Shown: positions 16,728 to 25,529 of the stretch, one piece after another | Layout of the letters: the number at the start of each line of letters is the position of its first letter | Position numbering within the stretch: the first letter of the stretch is position 1 | Assembly: GCA_035327565.1 (NCBI GenBank) | Contig: DAOLDB010000018.1 | Span: forward strand, 3,640 to 67,639 | DNA: 64,000 bases | Reading direction: 5' to 3' | Source of the DNA: JABDLO01 sp035327565 | Lineage (GTDB): Bacteria; Bacteroidota; Bacteroidia; Chitinophagales; Saprospiraceae | Made by a program: the position numbers and the translations under genes | Notes under the pieces: generated by a model | The model's database searches: none | Told to the model about the DNA's origin: nothing | What the model saw: only the letters and a program-made list of their open reading frames with translations

Positions 16728-17375
16728 TCAAGAAATGTTTTGAGGGGCTATGATTGCTTTGTTTTCTGCAGGTTTTACAGGCAAACTGAGAAAATTTTCC
16801 ATAATTTTTTTCCCCAAAGGGGTCATAATGGATTCAGGGTGGAATTGTACGCCATATACTGAATAAACTTTATGTTGTGCGGCCATGATCTGGCCGGCTT
16901 CATCGGTAGCAGTTACAAGCAATATGTCAGGAATGGTTTGCGGATCAATCACCCAGCTGTGGTATCTTCCGGCTTCAATTTCAGATGGAATTTCCCGGAA
17001 AATAGGACTGGTTGAATCTTGGATCAACACACATGTGCTCACTCCATGGTACACTTTGTCCAGATTCATGAGTGAGGCGCCATATACTTCGCCAATGGCT
17101 TGTAAACCAAGACATACTCCAAATACATTTTTTGATTTCCCCCATCTGCGGATAATATTTTTCAGATTACCTGCTTCATCAGGAACACCAGGACCTGGAG
17201 ATAGAAGAATATAATCAAAATCTTCCAATGCGTCAGGAAGAATTTCATCATTCCGTTTGACAGTAATGGGAAAACCCAATTGGTCTTCAACCATATGTAC
17301 CAGATTGTAAGTGAAAGAATCATAGTTGTCTATGATAATCACGTTTTTATGATGGTTTGATGTATTCATGTTCAA
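16728..17375 (-). CDS. trpG: Anthranilate synthase glutamine amidotransferase subunit
   Basis: A 215-residue class I glutamine amidotransferase that feeds ammonia to TrpE. The nucleophile is Cys88 in F-G-V-C-L-G-L-Q-A-I, and the catalytic His/Glu lie in V-Q-F-H-P-E-S near the C-terminus; the N-terminal D-N-Y-D-S-F-T-Y-N-L is typical of the TrpG/PabA group. In many bacteria this subunit also serves PabB; here its place directly after trpE (16 bases) supports a tryptophan role first. Confidence 0.95.
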   Translation of the reverse strand: MNMNTSNHHKNVIIIDNYDSFTYNLVHMVEDQLGFPITVKRNDEILPDALEDFDYILLSPGPGVPDEAGNLKNIIRRWGKSKNVFGVCLGLQAIGEVYGASLMNLDKVYHGVSTCVLIQDSTSPIFREIPSEIEAGRYHSWVIDPQTIPDILLVTATDEAGQIMAAQHKVYSVYGVQFHPESIMTPLGKKIMENFLSLPVKPAENKAIIAPQNIS

Positions 17376-17391
17376 TGGTATAATAAATGGA

Positions 17392-18771
17392 TCAAATTTC
17401 TGAAGCCCTTTTCAAAGCATTCTTTAGAGCATCGAGTTTATTTTGTACCTCCTGTAATTCTTTTTCTTCTTCAGAATCAATCACAATACCTGCCCCTGCC
17501 TGATAATGGAGTACATTGTCTATACTTAAGAAAGAGCGAATCATAATGGCATGGTTGAGATCTCCGTTCAAGCCAATCATTCCCAATCCTCCACCATAAT
17601 ACCCACGTGATGTTGGTTCAAAAGAATCAATGAGTTGCATGGCTTTGTATTTAGGGGCCCCACTTAAAGTGCCTGCAGGAAAAGTGTCGGCAAACACCTG
17701 AAATGCACTGATACCTTTCTTTAATTTGCCCTTTACTACTGATACCAGATGGATGACATGCGAGAAGTACTGGACTTCTTTGTATTTGAATACAGATACA
17801 TCGGTAGTGTTCTTACTTAAATCGTTTCGAGCCAGATCAACCAGCATAATATGTTCGGCATTTTCTTTAGGATCTACCAGCAATTGCCGGGCCAGCTCCA
17901 TATCAGCCTGAGGGTCGCCTGTACGCCTGAATGTACCTGCAATGGGATGAATTTCTGCAACGCGGTTCTTCACGATCATTTGCGCTTCTGGTGATGATCC
18001 AAAAATTTTAAAACGACTGTAATCAAAGTAAAAAAGATAGGGACTGGGATTAATGGCGCGAAGAGCCCGGTAAACATTAAATTCATCGCCAAGAAAAGGA
18101 TGACTGTATCTGCGGGAAGGTACCATTTGAAAAACATCTCCTCTTTGGCAATGACTTTTTGCCTTACTTACCATTTCCATAAATTGTCGGTCTGTCATAT
18201 TGGCTTTTTGTGTACCGTTTAAAGAGAAGCTGTAAGTTTGATGATCCTGTTTGTACACAAGATTGATGATGTCATCAATTTGAGATTGGGTTCCTACTGG
18301 TATATTTTCAATTACTGTCAATCGCTCATAATAGTGATCAAAGACGATGATAAAACGGAAAAAATCATACCGGATATCGGGAATTCCGTAGTTGGGCTTT
18401 TGCACATCGAATGCAATTTTTTCGAAGAACTGGACAGCATCAAAAGTACAATAGCCGAAAATACCATTGTACTTTTCAACCTCTGTTGGACAAGAAATGT
18501 CAAAAGCAGATATAAATGTTTCGATATCTTTAACTGCATTCTCTGAAGACGGAAATGAAGTAAGGGCTCCGGAAATTTTTGTTTCACCCTGGTGTAGTGT
18601 TATACGTGCCAAACTATCAAAGCATAAAAAACTCAACGAATCTTCCTTGCTGGAATAATCTGAGCTTTCAAGTAAAAGAACTTCCGGATAATTTTCCCGG
18701 ACTTTAAGATATAAACTGACCGGAGTGGTTAAGTCGGAAAGAAGGCTTCGAAAATGACTATTTATTCTCAT
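17392..18771 (-). CDS. trpE: Anthranilate synthase component I
   Basis: A 459-residue chorismate-using enzyme that makes anthranilate with ammonia from TrpG. The N-terminal L-L-L-E-S-S (about residues 32-37) matches the tryptophan feedback site of TrpE proteins. The C-terminal chorismate-binding domain has F-Q-M-V-P-S-R-R-Y, P-I-A-G-T-F-R-R-T-G-D, L-V-D-L-A-R-N-D-L, P-A-G-T-L-S-G-A-P-K, Y-Y-G-G-G-L-G and Q-A-G-A-G-I-V. It is the first structural gene of the operon, preceded by a leader peptide and attenuator, so it should be under both feedback inhibition and attenuation. Confidence 0.96.
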   Translation of the reverse strand: MRINSHFRSLLSDLTTPVSLYLKVRENYPEVLLLESSDYSSKEDSLSFLCFDSLARITLHQGETKISGALTSFPSSENAVKDIETFISAFDISCPTEVEKYNGIFGYCTFDAVQFFEKIAFDVQKPNYGIPDIRYDFFRFIIVFDHYYERLTVIENIPVGTQSQIDDIINLVYKQDHQTYSFSLNGTQKANMTDRQFMEMVSKAKSHCQRGDVFQMVPSRRYSHPFLGDEFNVYRALRAINPSPYLFYFDYSRFKIFGSSPEAQMIVKNRVAEIHPIAGTFRRTGDPQADMELARQLLVDPKENAEHIMLVDLARNDLSKNTTDVSVFKYKEVQYFSHVIHLVSVVKGKLKKGISAFQVFADTFPAGTLSGAPKYKAMQLIDSFEPTSRGYYGGGLGMIGLNGDLNHAIMIRSFLSIDNVLHYQAGAGIVIDSEEEKELQEVQNKLDALKNALKRASEI

Positions 18772-18805
18772 TTAGTTGCATTTACAAAAGTGAATAAAAG
18801 AAGAA

Positions 18806-18832
18806 GAGGCTTGCCGGAAATCGACAAGCCTC
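18806..18832 (-). terminator. trp attenuator (Rho-independent terminator hairpin)
   Basis: Read on the minus strand, GAGGCTTG and CAAGCCTC pair perfectly over 8 bp around an 11-base loop and are followed by the pyrimidine-rich run TTCTTCTTTTATT. It ends about 35 bases before the trpE start codon and 30 bases after the leader peptide stop, the position expected for a ribosome-dependent attenuator. Confidence 0.85.
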
Positions 18833-18876
18833 TATTAATCCTTTATACAAATAGGATAGCTTTAGATTTCCGGAAG
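18810..18876 (-). promoter_or_regulatory. trp antiterminator pairing segments
   Basis: The last codons of the leader peptide contain CTTCCGGAAATC (minus strand, 18876-18865). This is complementary to GATTTCCGG-c-AAG (18822-18810), which spans the loop and the first half of the 3' arm of the terminator hairpin: 9 continuous base pairs plus 3 more across one bulged C. Formation of this helix and of the terminator stem exclude each other. This gives the two-state switch that attenuation needs. Confidence 0.78.
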
Positions 18877-18921
18877 GGAATCTTTTATGTGCCACCAACA
18901 ATTTGTAAGGTTATAAACCAT
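18862..18921 (-). CDS. trpL: trp operon leader peptide with tandem Trp codons
   Basis: A 19-codon frame on the minus strand, from ATG 18921-18919 to TAA 18864-18862, encodes M-V-Y-N-L-T-N-C-W-W-H-I-K-D-S-L-P-E-I. Codons 9 and 10 (18897-18892) are TGG-TGG. Trp is rare, so two adjacent Trp codons in a short frame just before trpE and a terminator hairpin are the classic mark of a leader peptide that measures charged tRNA-Trp. The end of the frame overlaps the antiterminator segment, so a ribosome that reads through to the stop codon would cover that segment and allow termination, while one stalled at Trp would leave it free. Too short for normal gene finders. Confidence 0.85.
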   Translation of the reverse strand: MVYNLTNCWWHIKDSLPEI

Positions 18922-18991
18922 TGGGAAATTCTTTTTCTGGCGCTAAGTAAAGCAATTTCTATAAAATCAGAATATAATTTGACTTAATTTT

Positions 18992-21900
18992 TTATTCATC
19001 ATTAAGTTTTGGAGGGATAAGTTTATACATCACAGGGGTCACAATTCTGGAAAGCAGAGTGGAACTGATCAAGCCCCCAATGATGACAAAAGCCAGCGGT
19101 GAAATCAATGGATTGGTATTTAATGCCAGGGGAGTTAATCCCCCTATGGCAGTCGCAGCAGTCAATACCACCGGGAGAAAACGAATTTCTCCGGCCTGTT
19201 CAATAGCTTTTGATAGTTCAACTCCCTGGATTCTCAGTTGATTAGTGAAGTCTACCAGTAATATAGAGTTTTTTACTTCAATTCCTGCTAACCCAATGAA
19301 ACCCAATATAGCAACAAATGACATGGGATACCCGGTGAGCCACAAAGCACTGACTCCTCCCACGATGCCCAATGGAATAACTGATAGCACGATCAGCGTC
19401 CCTTTAAAGTTTTTAAATTGTAACAAAAGTACGGCAATGAATAAAAATACAGTCATCAAGATAACGATGGTAAAGCCGCTTCCAAAGGCTTCCTCTTCAC
19501 TTTCTGCTTCCCCGGACAGCTTATAGTAATATCCTTCAGGCATTTTTAATTGTTCTAGCTCCGGAACAATATCTTTGAGAATATCATTTGCCAATGAATT
19601 TTTTTGTGTGAATGCAGTAATTTTGACAAAGCGGGTTTTATTGAAATGATTGATAAAAGTAGGTGAAGTTTCAAATTCCAAATTAGCAATCTGCCGCAGA
19701 GGGATGGGGATGCCCACACTGTTAGTGATATAAAGGTCATGGAAAATTTCTGTGGTTGGAAATCTTTCACGGGGGGCATTGACAACGAGGTCATACTCGT
19801 CTCCTGATTCATTGGAGAATTGTCCAATTTTAAAACCGGATACTGACATCCTCACTGCACGGTCTACATCGGCTGTCATTACACCCAGTGTCCTGGCTTT
19901 CTCTTTGTGGATATCAACTTTCAGATCTGTCTTTAACAAATTCAGTTCATTGTTTATATAAATGGAACCCGGATGTGATTGAACAATTTTTTCTACTTCA
20001 AATGCAAGTTGTCGAAGTGTGTCGAGATGATCACCAAATACACGGATTGAAATAGGCGCTTCAATGGGAGGTCCTTGTTCAAAATCCTTGACTTCTACCA
20101 TGGCGTAAGGAAAGTCACTGAATTGTTTTCTCAGTTCCTGAATCAATTCTTTTTTTTCATCCGGATTGGCTTTGGGGCTCATTTGAATGAAGAATTGAAC
20201 GTAATCCGTTTTTTCCTGCTGTGGAATCTCATTGTAATAAATCCGTGGATTCCCTCTCCCTACATTGGTTGTATAGTAATGGATCGCATGGTATCCGGCC
20301 AAACTGTCTTCAATCATTCTGGATATCCGGTCACTTTCTACAATGTTCGTTTGTTGCGGCATACGCACATTGATAACAAACATTGGTTTTTCCGAAGTTG
20401 GAAAAAGTTTGAAACCAATGACCGGAAATATAAACAATGAACCCGTAAATAATGATATTGCAATCAACATGGCCCAACCTGGAAATCGCAATGCCAGAGA
20501 GACAACACGGGCATAAGTACGATTAATCACTTTTTTCAATATCCTTAAAAAGAGGTTTCCATCCGGATGATCAGGCTCTTTAAGCATTCTGCTTGCTATG
20601 AATGGGACTATGGTAAGTGATACAAACATAGAGGCAATTACACTGGCGATGACAGCAACCGGTAGACCTCTGATAAATTCACCGGAAGCAGCCGGAAGAA
20701 AAATCAAAGGGAGGAATGCAATGGCCAATGTAGCTGTGCACCCGAGTACTGCAAGCGTGATCTGTTGGGTAGCCTTTATGGCTGCTTCTTTTCTTGAAAA
20801 ACCCTTCCTGAGCCATCGCTCAATATTCTCCACTACAACAATACTATCATCCACCAACAATCCCAGGGCTACTACTAAACCTACAATACTCAATTGATTC
20901 AAAGAATACCCAAGTGTATTCAATCCCACCAATCCTAATGCCAGAGATAAAGGTATGGCCAGCATAACGAGGAGAGAAGCCCTGAAACCTAAAGGAAGCA
21001 GAGTAAAAATGACAAGGAAAATGGCGATTAAAAAATCCTTACCCAAGCCAGCGAGCCTTTTGGATACATTGTCTGCCTGATCAAAATGCTTAACCAAAGC
21101 AATATTAGGAGGCATTGATTCTGCAAAAGCATTCAGCAAGGGATTGTATTCCTTTTGGGATTGGCTGATGTTAGATCCGTTTTTCAAAGCAGCGGACACT
21201 AATACACAGCGATATCCATTCAATCGGGTGATGTGTTTCTCTTCCTCAAACTTGTAATCAACATTTGCAACGTCCCTTAAATAGGTAAGTGAACCGTTGG
21301 ACTGGAAAATTATGGTTCCTTCAATATCTTCAAGAGTTTTGAATTTACCGCTGGTTTTTACATTGAAAGATCGTGCTCCCGCTGTGACGCTGCCACCGGG
21401 GATATTTGCGTTTTCACTTTGCAAACTGGAGATAATAGCATGCATAGGAATGCCAAGTTCGGCCATGCGGTCTGTATGAACATCAATACGAACAATCTCT
21501 TCCCGGACCCCACTAATTTTAATCCTTTTTAAATCAGTGATCTTTTCCAGATTTTCTTTTAACCGGTCTGCTTCTTTTTTCAGCGATCTAAGGGAAGCAT
21601 TTTCTGAAATCAAAGCGATCTGAAGGATATTGACATCGGAAGGATCTACTCTTTCAACTTTGATTGAATAGATTTCAGCGGGCAATTGGCTTTGAAGGGC
21701 ATTGACTTCCCTTACCATTTCCTGATATTTGTTGTCAATATTCTCGCCATATTTAAACTCTACTTTGACAATGGCAAGCCCATCTTCTATGGTTGTCAGG
21801 ATGTAATCTATATTATCCAATTCATATATCCTGTTTTCAATAGGTTTCACAATCAATTCTTCCATGTCCTGAGGACTGGTACCCGGATAAATTACTGTAA

Positions 21901-22039
21901 CAAAATAGGTAGGTGGATTAATTTGTGGATCCTCAGCTCTGGGCATAGTCATTAGTGTCATCACACCTACTACAGCTATCATAAGGAAAATTACCAGAGT
22001 AAACTGGTAATTCTTTACAGAGAATTGAGTGAGATTCAT
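18992..22039 (-). CDS. RND efflux transporter, inner-membrane permease
   Basis: A 1015-residue AcrB/MexB-type resistance-nodulation-division pump with the expected two halves: membrane segments at about 12-30, 335-470 and 525-545, then a repeat after a second periplasmic domain (about 855-1005). TM4 carries G-L-L-V-D-D-S-I-V-V-V-E-N-I-E, with the proton-relay aspartates. The N-terminus (V-K-N-Y-Q-F-T-L) and overall pattern fit the HAE-1/HAE-2-like drug-efflux group rather than the heavy-metal group. Its ATG overlaps the stop of the adaptor gene by 4 bases. It is driven by the proton gradient and exports toxic compounds through the TolC-like channel; substrates unknown. Confidence 0.93.
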   Translation of the reverse strand: MNLTQFSVKNYQFTLVIFLMIAVVGVMTLMTMPRAEDPQINPPTYFVTVIYPGTSPQDMEELIVKPIENRIYELDNIDYILTTIEDGLAIVKVEFKYGENIDNKYQEMVREVNALQSQLPAEIYSIKVERVDPSDVNILQIALISENASLRSLKKEADRLKENLEKITDLKRIKISGVREEIVRIDVHTDRMAELGIPMHAIISSLQSENANIPGGSVTAGARSFNVKTSGKFKTLEDIEGTIIFQSNGSLTYLRDVANVDYKFEEEKHITRLNGYRCVLVSAALKNGSNISQSQKEYNPLLNAFAESMPPNIALVKHFDQADNVSKRLAGLGKDFLIAIFLVIFTLLPLGFRASLLVMLAIPLSLALGLVGLNTLGYSLNQLSIVGLVVALGLLVDDSIVVVENIERWLRKGFSRKEAAIKATQQITLAVLGCTATLAIAFLPLIFLPAASGEFIRGLPVAVIASVIASMFVSLTIVPFIASRMLKEPDHPDGNLFLRILKKVINRTYARVVSLALRFPGWAMLIAISLFTGSLFIFPVIGFKLFPTSEKPMFVINVRMPQQTNIVESDRISRMIEDSLAGYHAIHYYTTNVGRGNPRIYYNEIPQQEKTDYVQFFIQMSPKANPDEKKELIQELRKQFSDFPYAMVEVKDFEQGPPIEAPISIRVFGDHLDTLRQLAFEVEKIVQSHPGSIYINNELNLLKTDLKVDIHKEKARTLGVMTADVDRAVRMSVSGFKIGQFSNESGDEYDLVVNAPRERFPTTEIFHDLYITNSVGIPIPLRQIANLEFETSPTFINHFNKTRFVKITAFTQKNSLANDILKDIVPELEQLKMPEGYYYKLSGEAESEEEAFGSGFTIVILMTVFLFIAVLLLQFKNFKGTLIVLSVIPLGIVGGVSALWLTGYPMSFVAILGFIGLAGIEVKNSILLVDFTNQLRIQGVELSKAIEQAGEIRFLPVVLTAATAIGGLTPLALNTNPLISPLAFVIIGGLISSTLLSRIVTPVMYKLIPPKLNDE

Positions 22040-23103
22040 GGTTGAGATTTTACAATTAAAATTTTTGAATTTTCGTTGAGGAATGCACTGTTGCTTACAA
22101 TGATTTCCTCAACATTCTCCAGACCGGAGGATATGACTACTTTTTCCTCATCAAAAAATCCTATAAGTACAGGAATTTTCTTTACCCAACTATTTTCAAA
22201 AGGGACAAAGACAAAACCTGTCTTTCCGTTGGCTTCAATCAACGCATCATGAGGTATGGTATGGTACATTTGAATGTTTCCGGTTTCGATACTTGCTTTT
22301 CCAAACATACCCACAGCCGGTTTTTCTGAGAGGATTTCCATTCTGAGTTCTATTGTAAATGAGCCTGAATACGGATCTGCCGCCTGGTTTTTTCTGGATA
22401 CAGAAGCTGAAAATGTCCTTTTCGGGTAAGCATCCAAAGTAACAGTAGCCTTCATGCCGACTTGGATTTGTGCCCATTCTTTGTCAGTGACTCCCACCTT
22501 CAGTACCCATGACGAATTGCCTGATGTTTCATTGATGATCAATACAGGCATACCTCCTCCTATTATCTCCCCTTCCTGTGCCAGCTTTTTAGCCACAAAG
22601 CCGTCACCTGAAGCCTTGATTGTGGTGTATTGACGGTTAAAAGTAACTGCCTCGACAGCCTGACGTGCTATGTCAAGAGCAGTTTGAGCATTTTCCCATT
22701 GCTCTTTGGTGGCAACACTATCTCTCAAGAGGTTGTCTGCTCTCGTAAAATCACGCTGTGCTTTTTCCAAACCCAGGTTTGCTTGCATCCACTGAGTTTC
22801 AATTTCCTTGGTTTTAAGCTGTGCTAATATTTGGCCTTTTTTAAAGAATTGACCTTCCCTAACAAATATTCTCTCTATGATTCCACCGATTTTAAATGCA
22901 TAGCGTACTTCATTTTCTGTAGCAACTACACCGGTGGCCTGGATGTTTTTATGTATGGGTATGGTGGATACCCGTTCAATGGTGACCGAAATGGTTTCCT
23001 GTCCATTCAATTCAGGTTTTCCGTTTGTTTCTTTTCGGAGACAAGATGTACCGATGGATGTAAAAATCAACAGAAGAATAGTCAAAGTGTGATATTTATT
23101 CAT
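22036..23103 (-). CDS. RND efflux periplasmic adaptor (membrane fusion protein), lipoprotein
   Basis: A 355-residue HlyD/AcrA-type adaptor. The open frame extends 27 codons further upstream into tolC, but the ATG at 23103 gives a proper lipoprotein signal (lipobox S-I-G-T-S-C) and lies 10 bases after the tolC stop. Recognisable parts are the lipoyl halves (G-I-I-E-R-I-F-V-R-E-G-Q-F-F-K-K-G-Q-I-L-A and G-D-G-F-V-A-K-K-L-A-Q-E-G-E), the alpha-hairpin between them (about residues 100-155), and the C-terminal beta-barrel and membrane-proximal domain. It links the permease to the outer-membrane channel. Confidence 0.92.
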   Translation of the reverse strand: MNKYHTLTILLLIFTSIGTSCLRKETNGKPELNGQETISVTIERVSTIPIHKNIQATGVVATENEVRYAFKIGGIIERIFVREGQFFKKGQILAQLKTKEIETQWMQANLGLEKAQRDFTRADNLLRDSVATKEQWENAQTALDIARQAVEAVTFNRQYTTIKASGDGFVAKKLAQEGEIIGGGMPVLIINETSGNSSWVLKVGVTDKEWAQIQVGMKATVTLDAYPKRTFSASVSRKNQAADPYSGSFTIELRMEILSEKPAVGMFGKASIETGNIQMYHTIPHDALIEANGKTGFVFVPFENSWVKKIPVLIGFFDEEKVVISSGLENVEEIIVSNSAFLNENSKILIVKSQP

Positions 23104-23113
23104 GAGATGGGTA

Positions 23114-24463
23114 TTATTTGAAAGAATAAATAGGATAGGCTCGCAGCAAATATTCAATTTCAGCTGCTTTGCTCCATGTGTCAAAAAGTGATAAATTGGT
23201 TTCCATTTTTATGTTGAATAATTGGGTTTGAGCATCCAGTAGTTCGATAAAAAGGATTTTACCTTCTTTGTACATCCTCGTCATATCATTGAGGTACTTC
23301 TCCGCTGCTATTTTCTGAGAAGCATGAGCCTCATAAGTCGATAAGGAGGATTGGTAGGTATGCCAAGCGGAGATGAGCTGGATGGTCATTATTTCTTCGG
23401 TCTGCAAAATTTGTGTTTGCAGGATTTGATCATCCAGTTGGGCTTGTTTGATTTTGTGATTATTTTTATTTGAATTAAAAAGATTCCATTCTACACCAAT
23501 CCCGAAAAAGTAGTAAAAACTATTCCTGCTTACTTCAAAATCAAAACCCTGTGAACCCAGGTCGAGAAATGCATTAATTCTTGGTAGCTTCAATGATTTC
23601 TGGATGGAAATGACTTCGTTATTAATATCTTTGGAAAGTCTCAGCTGCTTTAATTCTTCCCGGTGATCCAGAAATTCCGGATTAAAATAGGAGGTATTGG
23701 GAATCTCAGTGAAGTTATCTTCTTCGATGGGGGCATCTCTTTCACGATGGATCAGGAAATTAAAATATGCAGCGGCATGATACTTCTTCTGTTTCGCCAC
23801 TTCAAGAAGTGAGTTGATTTTTACAATTTCGTTTTCACTTCTTATTAATGAGGTGCGGTTTATTTTATCATTTTTAAATAGTGAAGTGTTGATTCGAAGG
23901 TTTTCTTCTGCCAACTCCAATGCATTCTCGTAAATTTTTACTGACTCTAACCCCTGAAGGTATTGAAAATAACCCACTTTGATATTTCTTGCCAGTTCGT
24001 GATATGCTTGTTCTGTCAGAAGTTTTGAAATTTCCACTTGTTTATTTCGGATGTTCTTTTCATGTTTGATTTCCGGATAATATATTGGATAAGAAGTGCG
24101 AATACGGGTATCGTAAAAATTATGAGGATTAAGCAAAATCCTTTCATTTTGGAGCATCGGAAATTCATCACTGCCCACAATCTGATTGAGGGTTGAGAAT
24201 ACAGGATTTAAAAGGTCTCCTGCAGGAAAATCGACTGTTCTTCCCCCTCCAGCTAAAAAATAATTGGTCAGGAAATCTACTGATGGGTAGTTTGCACTTT
24301 TAGCCTCTTCAACTGCGTATAATGCTTTTTCTGTTTTCCATTGCAACCCTTTGAGTTGATGGCTGCCCAGAATTCCCATTTCAATGTATGAATCCAATAT
24401 GGATTTGTATCCTTGTGATAATCCGGCTACCGGTAATATGAGAGCGATTAATATCCATTTCAT
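23114..24463 (-). CDS. TolC family outer-membrane efflux channel
   Basis: A 449-residue outer-membrane efflux protein with signal peptide (residues 1-16, ending L-S-Q). Long amphipathic helices, two internal repeats and the final D-A-Q-T-Q-L-F-N-I-K motif near residue 410 are typical of the OEP fold that forms the trimeric channel and tunnel. It is first of the three efflux structural genes, downstream of the TetR gene and an operator palindrome 18 bases before its ATG. Confidence 0.9.
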   Translation of the reverse strand: MKWILIALILPVAGLSQGYKSILDSYIEMGILGSHQLKGLQWKTEKALYAVEEAKSANYPSVDFLTNYFLAGGGRTVDFPAGDLLNPVFSTLNQIVGSDEFPMLQNERILLNPHNFYDTRIRTSYPIYYPEIKHEKNIRNKQVEISKLLTEQAYHELARNIKVGYFQYLQGLESVKIYENALELAEENLRINTSLFKNDKINRTSLIRSENEIVKINSLLEVAKQKKYHAAAYFNFLIHRERDAPIEEDNFTEIPNTSYFNPEFLDHREELKQLRLSKDINNEVISIQKSLKLPRINAFLDLGSQGFDFEVSRNSFYYFFGIGVEWNLFNSNKNNHKIKQAQLDDQILQTQILQTEEIMTIQLISAWHTYQSSLSTYEAHASQKIAAEKYLNDMTRMYKEGKILFIELLDAQTQLFNIKMETNLSLFDTWSKAAEIEYLLRAYPIYSFK

Positions 24464-24480
24464 TGATCTGCGTTTAATTA

Positions 24481-24495
24481 ATGAACAGTGTTCAT
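24481..24495. promoter_or_regulatory. Operator palindrome in front of the efflux genes
   Basis: A perfect inverted repeat ATGAAC-AGT-GTTCAT lies between tetR and tolC. Its core TGAAC-N3-GTTCA is identical to the one in the tetR promoter (25155-25167). Two copies flanking a TetR gene and its targets make it the likely TetR binding site. Confidence 0.65.
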
Positions 24496-24512
24496 GCTAT
24501 TACAAAAAAAAT

Positions 24513-25127
24513 TTAATTATCTAAAATTTTTATGAATGTTTCATATGCATTTTCTACAATTTTATCCGGATCGGAGAATTCGACACGTTGAGTTCTTTCC
24601 CGAATATGTAATGAGCACATACCATGCACAGCACTCCAAATCAAAAATGCCAATGCTTCGGGATTATGACCACTGAAATGCCCATGTTTTATACATTCAT
24701 TGACTGTAGACATTAGTAAATTGAAAGTCGCTTTTCCTTCATCCCAATGTTCATCCTCCGTATCGTCTAGGCATTCCATAGGTGCTTTCAAATTGAACAT
24801 CAGGTCATACATGTCCTGATTTTCCATAGCAAATTTAATATAAACTCGCCCCATAGCTTTCAATCTTTCCATGGGTGCACTCACATTGAATAATACCCTT
24901 ATTTCATTGCCCAATTGAAGGAATCCCTGTGAATGAAGAGCATGCAGTATTTCATTTTTATCTTTGTAATAGACATACACAGTCCCTATACTGTAATGTA
25001 TTTCATCAGCAATATTTCGAATAGTGGTTTGTTCAATTCCTTTCTCAATAAAAAGGCGGCGCGCTCCTTCCAGAATCAAAGCTTTGAGATTTTCTTTCTC
25101 TTTCGCCTTCCTCTCTTGTGTTTTCAT
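24513..25127 (-). CDS. TetR/AcrR family repressor of the efflux operon
   Basis: A 204-residue TetR regulator. The N-terminal helix-turn-helix reads I-E-K-G-I-E-Q-T-T-I-R-N-I-A, then S-I-G-T-V-Y-V-Y-Y-K-D-K-N-E-I-L (about residues 27-64), and the C-terminal ligand-binding domain resembles the TetR_C WHG group (L-I-W-S-A-V-H-G-M near residue 165). It should repress its own promoter and the tolC-MFP-RND genes and release DNA when a pump substrate binds. The gene is 49 bases upstream of tolC on the same strand. Twin palindromes support this model. Confidence 0.9.
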   Translation of the reverse strand: MKTQERKAKEKENLKALILEGARRLFIEKGIEQTTIRNIADEIHYSIGTVYVYYKDKNEILHALHSQGFLQLGNEIRVLFNVSAPMERLKAMGRVYIKFAMENQDMYDLMFNLKAPMECLDDTEDEHWDEGKATFNLLMSTVNECIKHGHFSGHNPEALAFLIWSAVHGMCSLHIRERTQRVEFSDPDKIVENAYETFIKILDN

Positions 25128-25145
25128 TTTTTACATATTGAAGTA

Positions 25146-25176
25146 CAAATATAATGAACGTAGTTCAATAAGTCAA
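25146..25176 (-). promoter_or_regulatory. tetR promoter with operator in the spacer
   Basis: On the minus strand a TTG (25176-25174) and a -7 box TATATTTG (25153-25146) are separated by 20 bases. The spacer contains the inverted repeat TGAAC-GTA-GTTCA (25155-25167), one base upstream of the -7 box. This is autorepression geometry and matches the layout of the promoter at 4485-4515. The tetR ATG lies 18 bases downstream. Confidence 0.72.
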
Positions 25177-25223
25177 TAGTGATAACAATAATATTTAAAA
25201 AAGTATTTAAAAATTTAGTATAG

Positions 25224-25239
25224 TTCAATAGCTATTGAA
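25224..25239. repeat. 16-bp perfect palindrome
   Basis: TTCAATAGCTATTGAA is fully symmetric and lies about 100 bases upstream of tetR, in the 402-base gap before the gene at 25530. The rest of that gap (25240-25529) is AT-rich and shows no other signal I can support. It shares TTCAA with the tetR operators but has a different spacing, so it may bind a different regulator. Confidence 0.45.
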
Positions 25240-25529
25240 TGTGTTTATTCAAATTAACTTTTGAATTTAGTTGAAGTGGAATACCTGGGATGGGTTAGTT
25301 TTTCTTTTTCAAAATTAAATAACACGGGTTGTTAACCTAAGGAATTATTAATTGGTCTGATGTAATTTGTCGTTTTTTTTTCAAAAACCATAAGTTGTAA
25401 CAATGGGTGTTTTTTCAAATAGTTTTCTGTATTGCATAGTATTTCAAATTTCCACAATTAAAAATTAAGTATTTTTGTGGTGATTTTTACCGTAAGGTAT
25501 TTACATATAAAATGAATATCGATTGATTA

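Noticed and set aside
23104..23184. Longer N-terminus for the efflux adaptor
   Set aside because: It would overlap tolC and destroy the lipoprotein signal that the ATG at 23103 provides.
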